Below the pieces are notes generated by a model. That model worked only from the letters and a program-made list of their open reading frames with translations. It had not been told where the DNA came from and searched no databases. A stretch of DNA of 64,000 bases. Source: Struthidea cinerea. Its lineage: Eukaryota; Chordata; Aves; Passeriformes; Corcoracidae. The stretch lies in the NCBI GenBank assembly GCA_013397865.1, contig VZTI01000601.1, positions 934,011 to 998,010 on the forward strand, in the 5' to 3' direction. Shown here piece by piece: positions 27,901 to 39,900 of the stretch; the stretch's first letter is position 1, and each line of letters begins with the position of its first letter. The position numbers were made by a program, and so were the translations under genes.

Positions 27901-30900
27901 AGTTCGGTTGCCTTTGCCAAGTGCTGCTGTGCTGTGCTTTGACAGCTGGCTTGGATCCACCTGTGCCTTCGTGATGGCTTCTCAAAGGTCCCGTAGGACT
28001 CACTGGGACACTGGTTTTGGGGGGTGGGGTCAAATGCACATCACTAATGCTCCTCACTCAGATTGACTCCAACATCCTTTCTCAAGTAATCTGAATTTAG
28101 GGATCCGTCAAATTAGAGGATGCTATTTTTATCACTACATTCAGCACAGTTTCAATATCTCCCTCACTGTGTCCTTTATATGTTGAAATTTGTTTTTTAT
28201 ATGTTGAAATTTTTCTTGGATACTTCCCATTGAATCTCTTCAGGAGCTGCCACATGAGAAATCTATGCTGTGTAACTATTTGTACTGTAAAGAAAGCAGT
28301 GAGCTGCCTTTGAATTAAATGGGATTTTCAGACCTGTCTGTTGTTTTGGATTGCCTTAAGAGCAAGTCTCTGCCTTGTGAAAAGCAGAACTGGTTTGTAT
28401 TGTAACAAGTGCTCTTTCAATAAACTATGAAATACTCTTGTAAGTGTCAGACTTGACTCAGTGAAATGGAAATGAAACTTGACTGCAGGCTTGTCCTGCT
28501 CTTATTTGTTTTGGGGTTGGGATTGTTCCAGTAGAGTTAAAAAGGTTTTTTTAATTGTTCCTCGATCTGATTCTTGTAAGTTTATCCAGCCTGGTGTTTC
28601 TGCTGTTGTGTGGAAAGCAGCAAAGCAGATTTGTGTCTACTCTCAGACAGCTTATTTAAATTCATTATAAGAGAAAATAAGAGCTTTTTATAGCACAAGG
28701 AGCTGTAAGCCATTCCCCTCTTCAGTGCTGTCCCATTGTACCATCCTGTGTGCTGTTTATCTAAATTCTGGGAGAAAACACAGAGCTGGCTCTTCTCCAT
28801 TTATTTGCTCATTGAAGGCAAAAGAAATGGACTTTTCTGTGCAACTCAAATACGGGGGAGAGTCACACACGGCAGTACCTTGGCAGACATCACCTCTCAG
28901 TTGTTGTGGTGCAGTGTTCTGCTTTAACTGGTCCTGTCTGGTCTTAAAAGCTTTGTCTAGTCTGAGTGTATGGGGGTGTGGGTTTGTTGGTTGGTTGGGG
29001 TCTTTTTCTTTTTTGTTCCCCCCCCTGTCCCTCCAAACCTGTGGTTGTTGTGGCTTTAGATATTTCCATGCCCCTGGGCAAAATAAACTTTGCATTCCCT
29101 TCTTCCACAGCGATGGATCTTGTGAAACCAACCGTCCTGAAGCTGTACAACAACATCCGGGCAGGGACCCCGGGGCAGCTTCTAGGAGCAGTTTTTACCT
29201 TTCCTAGCAGTTGAGGCACCTTTAATTGGCACTAACAATTGTGTGTGTGCTCTCACCAGCCAGACCTGGAAAAGCTGGCCTGGACAGCTGACCAGTCTCT
29301 CCGCAGAGCAAACCAACCCCTTGCAGTCAGTGCAGCTTCTGGGTGAATCCACCCAAAATTCAGGCTCAGCTCTTGCTCAGTGCCAATTATTTTTAAATAC
29401 TACTCAGTACCGAGTGCCAAGGGACAACTTCAGTCCTGCTTAGGGAAATGGTAGCTATTTTTTTCGTTATGGGAAAGCAAACTTCAATTATTTTAGTTGC
29501 TTTTTACAATAATATGTGTTGGTGTGGAGTCAATAAACAGTGTCTGCCTATGTTAAATACCGAGATACATTTATGTATCTCGGTATTTAAATGTACAGAA
29601 GATACTTGGCTTGCAAGTCTGAAAATAGGGAAGACAAGAAGCAGATCTTTGTGAATTAATTTAACGCGCCTGGTTTTTTCATGTCAAGTTTTTGCATTTG
29701 GAATGCTCCTGATTTCTGGCCATTCCCTCTGCAGCTTTTCAGTTTCTCCAAAAGAATCTGAAAAGATACTATTAAAACACTACTTGAAGAGCTCTCCATT
29801 TCTACAATCTAGCTGCTCAAAATGACATTATCCACTTCAGACTACAGGCAAAGAAATTATTTTGCCTTTCCTTGCAAGTGAGAGAAGCTTATTTGTGTCA
29901 CTTTGCATCTGACCAGTTTTATCTTGGTTTCAAGTGTAATAGCACTCTCTGCATGGAATGGGGGGAAAAGATCAGAGAAAATGCCTTTATGTTAAAAAAA
30001 TTTCAGGAGTATGCTGGGCATTTCAGAAGAGTGGATAAGTCTGATACTTCTCATGGAGTCTAGAATAGAATTTTGGTGACTCTTTAAGAATTTAAGAATG
30101 AACATCAAAAGAAAGGATATATATTTGTTTTGTTTGCTGTTCTTATGCTGCTGGGCTGAGGTTACTTGCTGTGTAAGTAAGTAGCCACCTTATGGTGAAT
30201 GGAGCAGAAACAAATGAAGAAGGAGCATTTTAGCCAAATAAAATATTCAAGAGGAAATTAGAAAATTAAGACGCAGCCATCATAGGAAGGCCATTTATCT
30301 TGGAGTTCAGTTTGCTTTCAGGGATATTGAATTCATGGTGTTGAAAATCCTGCGCTTTCTAAGGACGCAGCTACCATTTGTTAATGCTGTTTTCAGAAAA
30401 TATTACTTATGAGCCTAAAGAAGTGTTCAGGAGGTGTATCTCCTTCCCAAATAGAGTCTAAAGCCTTTCTGACTGAAGCTGGTTTAAATTTGACACGATC
30501 ACATTGTGGTTAAGTGTACAAAACCAAGTGATGCAGCTCTTTAGGTGGGACGCTAAAGTGGGATGGGAGGAAAATGCGAAGCTTTTGTTCTGTAGCTCTT
30601 GGACTTAAGAACGTATTGTTGCAAACTGGGCATTGGAGAAGAATTTTAGGATTTGGAACTGTGGAAGAGAGAAGGTTGGAATACAAGAGGAATGGCTTCA
30701 AGAATTCTCCTTAAGAGCTCAGCAACACTCTTAGTGAAATGTTGTTGTAACTCTTGTATAAAAATCTTAAAAAACCAGTTTAATTTGTGTAATATATGCC
30801 AAAGGTTTATCTTAAAATAATAAAATACACTAGTGGGATAGACTTTCAGACCAAGAGCACTGTCACAGAGTCTATTCTAATTTGTATTTGTTTTACCAGC

Positions 30901-33900
30901 AAAGTAGGTAAAGGCTCATTAGGTTTTAGTAGCATTTATTTCAAGGCATGATAAGGCTGAACAGGAACAAAATGCTCTTGTACCAGAAGCTATTGCTGAA
31001 GTGTTCCTCGTGGGGAAGCCACTGCACAGACTTCTCTGCCAGGGCAGTGGTGGTATTTTGTCTTCTGATGTAGTAAATACACGTGTGAGAGGGGTACTTA
31101 CATGCCAAGGGGAAAATCTAATTGAAAACAAAGTGCTTCCCCCCACTAATATCTGAAATGAATTTTTTTTTTGTATAAAAGGGCAAATCAGTGGTGCTGT
31201 TAATCCGTTTGTTTGAGAAAATGAAGGTGAATAATCCTCCAATTTCAAATTTTTTTTTGCATTTTTCTCTATTTCTGCCTCTTTCCTACCTCTCTGAAAG
31301 CGGCAAGCAGCTTCCAAATAAAATCCCCTTCTTCCTGTCTTTAGCAAAAACCCCACCAAAAGAACATCCTAAACCTTTCCCTCTTCTAGACACTGTGAGC
31401 ATGTAAATCTGGTGATTTTGGAAATCACCTCTTCTATCTTAATTGTATTGGTCTCTGTCTTCTGTTTTCAAGGGGAGATTGCACTAAAGCAGATGTTGTT
31501 GTGTGACCTGTGAGCACTCCTGGCAGTGTCTGTGTGGATTTGATCTGTGTCTGTCGCTCCGTCTGAGCTGTTGGTCTCTCTCAGCTTCCTCCTGGCTCCT
31601 GTCTGTCCTCCTACACAGTGTCTCCTCTCTCCCCACAGGACTATGAGAGTAAACTACAGGCCCTCCAGAAGCAGGTAGAGACACGGTCCTTGGCAGCTGA
31701 AACAACAGAGGAGGAGGAGGAGGAGGAAGAAGGTGAGTTTGAAGCTAAAAGTAATTTGGATATAGCCAAGCCTAAAGAACAGCTGCTGTATCATCTCTTG
31801 TAATAGATAGAAAACCCGCTTTGGAAAGCTGCAAAACACTGTAAGTTCTTGATCTGTAATCCTCTAAACATCGAGATTTCAAATACCCATTTATAGAATA
31901 CATTCCACATGAACAGTAGATATATGTCTCCAAATACAACTGATGCACAAACTAGATTAGTTTTACCCTAAGCTTTAATTTGGTGGCCTTGAATTTGAAG
32001 GAATCTCTCTCTTCCTGGCACTAACAGAGCTCAGATGTCTTAAAACAAAATAACACTGTTGCCTTTGTTTCCTTGTTTTGATTTTGAAGTTTCTCTTTCC
32101 TCCTTGCTAGGAATTCTTAGAATGCTGTGACATGTCTGTGTAACTCCGTTTCTGGACAGTAGATAATTTATTATTCCCATTATACTTGCTCTCATTCCAC
32201 TCTTTCAGCATTTGGCTTTGATAGTTGCCAAATAACTGAAAATAATAGGAGTAGAAAAGAATTTGTTTCCTCTATTCCAAATCTCCTTTACATGATCATT
32301 AATCTCCACTGCTAATGTTGAGGAAGTTTGAGTCCACTTTTTCGACACCAAATAATGTAAATATGTAGGGTTTTGTTTTCTGTTCTTCCAGAAAATGCGT
32401 TGAGAACTTGATGGCACAGTCAGCAGGAGTATTGGATACTGCATGTGATGGTTTTGAGTGGAAGCCACATTGCTTTATTTCTCTGTTTCTTTGCTCTTCC
32501 CAGTGCCTTGGACACGCCATGAATACGAACTCGCCCAATGGGCTTTCAGGAAGTGGAAATTCCACCAGTTCACTTCACTGAGGGACCAGCTCTGGGGAAA
32601 TGCAGTATATCTGAAAGAAGCCAATGCAATTAGTGTAGAGTTAAAGAAAAAGGTAGGGACATGCAGAGCTGCTTTTTGAATTTTCTGACCCATCAGTTTT
32701 GATTGTATAATCCTGCTGCAAATGCTCTCAGTTACTTTAGTCTTTAAAGTTGTATGTCTCTTGCTTATTAATTTGGGCTGTAAAAGGATTCAGAAAATTG
32801 TGGGTCTTTGATTCGGACTTCTGTCTGAGTGAACATCCCACGCCAATATCTGGCTGCTCAGGACCAAAGTAATGTCTGTTTTCCATGCAGGTGGAGTTCC
32901 AGTTTGTCCTGCTCACGGACACCCTGTACTCCCCACTGCCTCCGGAGCTTTTGCCCACGGAGCCGGAGAAGAGCCGCGACCGCCGGCCTTTCCCCCGCAC
33001 AGTGGTGGCTGTGGAAGTGCAGGATCTGAAGAATGGAGCAACGCATTACTGGTCCTTAGAAAAACTCAAGTATGTAAACAGTATTAGAGAATAAAATTCC
33101 CTATGTCCAGGGAACTTTACTGAAAAATTTCCTCCCTTGCTGTTCCTTATCTGTGTTTGTTTTTTCTCTGTGTCCTCCCAAACTTTATAGACAGTGTGGG
33201 ATGTTCTAAATACCAGCTTTCCAGATTCTTTGAACAAGTGCACTTTTCTCCAGCTTCTCACCTCACCTTCACATTTAATTTTTGTCATTTGAGGTTAGAC
33301 TATATCTTTTGAATCTATTAAGGCTCATCATAGCTCATCTCTCTGCATTACTTCTTTTTTCAGTCCTTTCACTGTAATAATTTCCTTGCCACCTGCTTTA
33401 TATAACCTGGCAGTATAGGACATAATTTATAATAAAAAGCTTAAATAAAGGAGATTCTATTTCTATGGAAGCTACACAAATTCTCTCACAAATTCTGACT
33501 GCAATCTGAATTATTTTCATCACATATAAATCACATTTCTTTTCCCCATTTTTTAAATATTAACTGAAAGACTTTTTTCCTACTAATAGCTTCCAGATAA
33601 AAGATCTTGCAATGTGAAACACTTGTTTTCTTCAATAAAATAAATGAATAATTAAAGTCTATAATGGAATTGGTTCACTTTTGAATCAAAATGCCAACAT
33701 TTCTGGAGTGGAATGCAAAGAACTGCTGAAATTACTCAGCAGCATGGTCTGATGTAAAAAATGAAGCAAAAAATATGCCAGAATTAGATGCGAAAGAGGA
33801 ATATTTAGAAGTTGGATTGAAATCTAAGATTTATGTAAGCTTCTGCAGTGACCTTGCCTTGTGCTCAGAGGGCTTAGCTGACCAAATTTTTCCCAGAATC

Positions 33901-36900
33901 TCTAACATTTTGGGGAATTAGTGAAGCACCAAACTTAGGGTACAGGCTCCTCTGTTCTTAGGTGTAATTTGGTCCAGGTGAAGCCAGTGAGGTGAACACC
34001 TCACTTTGTGTTCTCTGCCTTTTTTATTCACTCTCTCTTAAGTTTGTTATTCCTGCTTTCTCCTGCGCAGGCAGAGGCTGGAGCTGATGCGCGAGATGTA
34101 CGACCGGGCTGGGGAAGTGGCCTCCAGCACCCAGGAGGAGCCCGAGAGCACCATGACGGGCAGTGACCCCTTCTACGACCGCTTCCACTGGTTCAAGCTC
34201 GTGGGAAGGTACGAGACAGCACCTCCCTGCTGCTTCATTTGCAGCTCTGGCTGAACTTGGAATGGTTGAATAAACCATGTTGCCTATGTGTCAGCTGTGT
34301 TTTGTCTTTCAGGGATTTGGAACAGACTTTAAATACAGTTAAGGAGTAGAAAATGCTCTTTAGAATGTTACCAGTTCAGGTGCCAACTAGTAGAATCTGC
34401 TTTGAGTGAACCTTTAGTGATTTATAAATTTATTTTAAAATAATATAACCAGCTAAGTTCTATCTAAAGTCACTGGACTGGAGCTGTGAGATTATAAAGA
34501 GCACTGGAAAAGTGGTCCAGAGTCTCTCATATGTGTGGTTCAAATAGTTTGGTCATACCCTAGGGAAGTGTCTGATGGGATTCTTTAATATTTCCTGCTG
34601 TCAGCCACACCTTTACAATATTTTTATTTGCAGAACTGCTGTGTTGGAATTAAGAATTGTAGCTCTGTTAAATGGACGTGCTCTCAAGATCTGTATGCTC
34701 AGCCATGTTTCTATTCGTCTTTCATTTGCTTCCTGCTCCGTTCAAGGACACTCTTTCCCCTGACTTCGTTGGCAATCCCTTCCCTCACATTTTGTTGCAG
34801 TCCAGGTGGTTTGAAGCCTTTGCTCGTTGTTCAGGTGGTCTCTGTGCTGATGGCAACAAAGAGCTGTTAAATGCAGGTTCGTGTGTGCGCTGACCCTGTT
34901 AATCGGTGTCCGTTCACTGATGTGCAGCTCCCCCATATTCCATGGCTGCGTGAACGAGCGCCTGGCCGATCGCACGCCCTCCCCCACTTTCTCCACGGCC
35001 GACTCCGACATCACTGAACTGGCTGATGAGCAGCAGGATGAGATGGAGGACTTTGATGATGAGGCCTTTGTGGATGACACTGGCTCCGACGTTGGAACTG
35101 AGGAGGGATCAGACCTCTTCAATGATGGGCGCGACCCGTTTTACGACCGATCCCCTTGGTTCATTTTAGTGGGAAGGTTGGTGAGGTTACTCTGAGAATG
35201 GCCAAAAGGGACCAGCTCTTGCTGCAAACTGCAATGGCTTTGCCTTGTGCTACATAGATTGTCAGCCTACCCAAAATATCCGTGTCCATAAATTGGAATT
35301 ACCAGAGAATGAGTGTAGTTCAACGTTGTTTTAAATTCCCATGTCTGGGGCCATGAAGACCTAAGTAATAATTGAGAAAATAACCCTTAGATGCGACAGT
35401 GTGAGTAAATCTATCTCTAGATAACTGTTGCAGCTTGGAATGAACGGCGGTTTGTGTACAATATTTAAACATTATTTACAGAATTCCCTATTTAGCTGTT
35501 GCAGGGTCACTAAGATAGAATTGTAGCGTGTCATTTTCTTCTGTGGAAGAAAATCTGACTCTGGTGGAAAGTCTTTCAGTCCAAACCCAGGAATCTTTTT
35601 TTTTAAATTAATTTAACGTCCTCTGCATATGAAAAGATGGCATGAGGAGGAAGAAGAATGGTCCTTTCTGGATGAGGAAAAGAGTATTCTCTGAGGTGAT
35701 TTGGCTTCTCAGATTATGCTTGACTCTCTGTAGCCAGTATTACACAGTGGAAGGTCATCAAGTATGAAATTCACTGGCTGTGTTTATCAGCACTTTCCCC
35801 AGGCACTATGCTTGAATTTCTGAAACAAGTTTGCTTGATGTATTTTAGAGTATTGTCGAGTTTTCCAGAATAGAAAGCATTAGGGTGTTATCAGACCTCA
35901 GTCTGTGGTGTAGACCTTTAAGGACAGCAAGTTACATTAAAGAAATGTAGTTCTTTGCACTGTTGCTTCATTAACAGTCTTGCTAAAACATGTTTCTCAT
36001 TACAAGAAACAAAACCATTTTTATTTAGTGGCTTGGCTCCTTTCTCTGCTGCTTCCCACTCCCCCAGATATGCTTTTGTGCTTCCTCGCTTACCCTGTAA
36101 GCCAACGTCCTCATTAAGGCAAGGAGGGAGGTGCTTGCCACAGGCGTGGTACAAAAAAAGGCTCCATGGCCAGCAGAAGGGAGGAACAAAGGAAAAGGGA
36201 CCAGAGCTCTGCTTTATCCTTCTCTGTGAGTGTAAGCAGGAAAGACTTCATGGTCAGGATGGCGGGATCTTTATGCAGTTTTATCAAATGCAGGACACTT
36301 GTTTGCGTTATTTATGAAAAGGAGGGATTGAGTTTGCTGGTCTTTTTCAAGCTTTGAGTTCAGTGTAGTGTGTTTGTCTAACCTCAGGCTTTGTCTGTAG
36401 TGAAACTTGGAACTTCCTTGATCCAGTTTTTGAAACAAAAATTACTAAAGTTGCAAGAAATTGCATTAGTCCTCTGTTACCTCTGAATTTGTGCCCTTAT
36501 GTGCAATGCCTGATAACATGTTTTACAAAATCTGATTATCTGATTCAGGTGGGGAGGCAGTTTGGGAAAGCCATTTGTGCTGCTTTGGGCTGGCTGTCAG
36601 CTCCTTCGAGCCCAGGGCTGCTCCGTGTGCCGGCGCTGGCAGCTGCAGCCGGGGCCCCTGGAGCGCCGCTCCCCCCGAGCTTGGGAAAGAGCTGAGCTAT
36701 TCATCCTCACTCACAAACGCCTCAGGAAGCACAGCACAAGCTGAGCAGATACAGTGTGTAATGAAAACACTTGTGCTTCCTGGCAGTCACGCAGCTTGCT
36801 TCCCATTCTCTGTTTTGTGGAGAATTCTGAGCTCTGTCTCTGTGGACGGACATGTGAAGCTGCAGCACTCTGGGCACTGGCCTGAATGGTGTGAGCTGCA

Positions 36901-39900
36901 CGTACAGAGCTGTGACTGTGTTGAGGAATGAAACTTAGTTCCTGTTATGAGGCTAGAGAGCTGAGTGACTTTTTCTCAGCTGTTGGTTTCTGTTGTTTCT
37001 ATTCCTGTTCTGTTGTGCCCATTCTGTCAGCAGAACCTGTTAGAATGTCCAGCACCACTGAGTAGGAACTATTTTGAGTCCTCTGTGTCTTCCAGTGTGA
37101 GAATTCTGCTTTTGAGCAGTGAATTACAAGTACCAGAGGTATGTCCATCTATGTAGATATTGTCTTGAGCACAAGGTAGCTTTCAATTTATAACAAAAGC
37201 AGAATTCCTTGTCACTTCCAACTGTGTACTGGTTGATATGTTATAGAATGTGAAGGACAAATAAAACAACTTTTAGTATTTTTGGGGGGTTGTCAGCAAT
37301 AACGAGTGCAGGTCATGAAGGAGAGGAGGAGGAGAAATGGATCCAACTCCCTGGCCATCACAGTTATTTTCTTTTCTCTCTCTGTGCTATGACTGTCTTT
37401 TATTTGTAACTCTTAAAGAAAAAAGAGCTGGTCCCTTTAGCCATCTCTTCTGGCATGCTGGGTTTCTTTAAGGCTGATTCTATTTAATGGTGTGACATAT
37501 CAAGCATTTGCTTTGTTTTTAAGGGAGGTGGGAGAGGACTGTGGGATATTTTATTTAAATCCTAATGTGTTTACTTAAAAAATACCTGCCATCATTCTGA
37601 GTTCCGTTGGTTTTGTTTTGGTTTTTTAAAAAATTGTGTTTGTTAAATTTAATTTCTAGTTTTGTTGTGAGTATGCCATTTTACCTCACCAATCTTTCTG
37701 CTAATCCAGCTCCCCTCTTTCAGTCTGCTGGGCTAAGTGCAGGGGGACACTTGGGGGCTGTTTGGGGAGTGGGAGTCCTCACGGATGTGGGAAGAGGAGG
37801 AGGATGACCTTAAGATTTCATCCACTCCTAACTTGGCACTGTCTCATGATGAAGCAGATGGAATGGCACTGGCAGCAGTGTTGCTGCATAACCCAGCTCT
37901 GTTTCGGTGCAGCACATGTGCGGTTGCTCTCCACTCCACAGAAGTTGCGGCATTTTCATCAGCAAACAGGAAGCTTAAAACTTTTTGCATTATGTGCTTT
38001 TCTTTCTCTAAGTTAAAATGATTCCGGTGAAAAAGGTGACTGGATGGAAGCAAATTAAGGAAGAAGAGAAATACATTTTTTTCCTTGGGATGGTAGTAGT
38101 GGTAATGGTTAATCCGGCTGAATGCTTTGGCTGTCACATGTTGAGCAGCAGCTTCAGAGCTCTTGCCCTGCAAATAAACATATATTTTTATTTTTCATGC
38201 AGGGGATGCTTTCACTCTCCATTAGTTTGGCTTTGAAGGGGGAAGGCTTCTGCAATGCCTGACTCTTAGTGAGACTCCTACCGTGCGCATCAGTGCGAGG
38301 CTCTTTGGATTCTGTTCTGTTGGGAAATGTCCGTTCTCCCTGGCTTGAAATGTGCTTTTCAAACTGGGTGTGTTTTTCGTGTTGAGCACAGAACCACATA
38401 CCTTCCCAAACTCCATCCCTGATCCAGTCCAAGTGAACAATTCCCGTTTCAGGGACTGTTTTCTTGTGCGGTTGGATGCTGTTTCCTCAGATGAGCATCA
38501 CCTGAAATTTCAAAGCTAAAAATGAAAATGTTAGAGGGAAAAAATAAAATTAAACTTCTCATTTTGTTACTTTAAATTTAGTCTCTTCTCCCTTCCCCTG
38601 CTTTATCAGTGCTTACCTCACTTTGAAGCAGACTGAAAAGGAATTAAATCCTAATCTTAGTGATGTGTTGTGTTGCAGTTGGTTTTTTTGTTGTTGTTGT
38701 ATAGTTTTCTTTATTTTTTTGTTTTGCTACTTTTATAGCCCTGTTAATCATCCTCTTCTCCATTGCATTGTGTCACCACTTTTATTTTAGTAGCATTATT
38801 TTTATGTCTTTGGTTCGTGACTGACACCTGTTTGACTTCCTTGTCATTTCAAAAGAATTCATTCATCCTTGGAACGGGCATGTGAACCCAAGGAGCAACA
38901 CTTCCCTTTTGTCATGCAGGACTTTCCCTAGGAATGTTAAACAATAACAGTGATAAATTACAGGAATTAATTGTACTTAATACTAAAGACTAATAAAAAG
39001 AACTATAAGGAGGAAATTAGTTAAACAAATTACTATTGTTTAGTATAATTTAATGTGCATAAATTTATTAAAATTAAATCATTAAGAACTTTAAATTTAA
39101 TGACTGGTAAAACTAGTGGTTAAAGTTCTGTGCATCTCAGTACTCTTCTGAAACAGCTCACTTAATAAATAAAACCTTCCATATTTTCCCCTTGTTGAGA
39201 GCTGTTCTTTAGCTGACTTGTTGAGCTTTTCAACATTTAATGTTTTGCTCAAGCTAATTCCACTGAAGTGTGATGCTTTAAAAACTACTGCAGTTCACTG
39301 CAGAAACATAAAATAACTTAATAACTTTAGTCTGACTTTTAATTAAAATCTATACAGTTAAATTGGTTACCTTACTGCTCCAAAACAGACCCTGCTGGTA
39401 TATAACTTTAAAAGTTAGTGTGTGGCAGGATCGTTCCCTACGGGGCCTAAATGCTGCTTTTCCTTTTGTAAACTGTAATTTCTAAGTGGTTGCTCTAGAG
39501 TAGTGATGTCATGTCTTATTTGTTTGGTTTTGTTTTTTCAAATAAATAAATAAAATGCTCTTAAAGAGATTTACCTGTGAAGACTGTCAGTCTTCCACTA
39601 TCTGAACATTCAGTGAATCTTCCAAGAAACCTAAGTGATGACTTATGGTTTATTGTGGGTTTCTGATTATTCTGCACACAGTGTTATCAAAGGAATATAG
39701 AAGAGAGAAAACATTCAATCTGTTTTTAAAAGAGTAGTTTTATATGTTCAGTAAAAATTTGAGGCTGTGTGAGCACAGTAGATCAATTCCTTTTTAATTT
39801 ATCCCTTCCAACTGCCTCATTCTTTATAATCAGTAGTTCCCTAATAGAGTCTACCAGCTTGCTAACAGCTCCATTCACAACTGTAGTGCATCTCCAGTTA

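Larger units (their letters stand above)
26961..31638 (+). other. Intron between alpha unit and beta-specific exons
   Basis: About 4.7 kb. It holds an (ATGA)n run at 27623-27639, further AATAAA hexamers, a perfect hairpin (29553-29590) and a short coding-like island (about 29080-29214). It ends with a strong pyrimidine tract and ccccacag before 31639. Confidence 0.7.

Noticed and set aside
28725..29207. 160-codon plus-strand open frame
   Set aside because: Reads across low-complexity T/G/C-rich DNA in a frame different from the coding-like island; no start context or domain.
37743..38021. Acidic, Trp-containing open frame (GDTWGLFGEWESSRMW, then EEEEDDLKI) in the 5-kb intron
   Set aside because: It looks protein-like, but a stop lies just upstream in frame, the only close AG gives the wrong phase for joining exon 35176, and no good donor follows.
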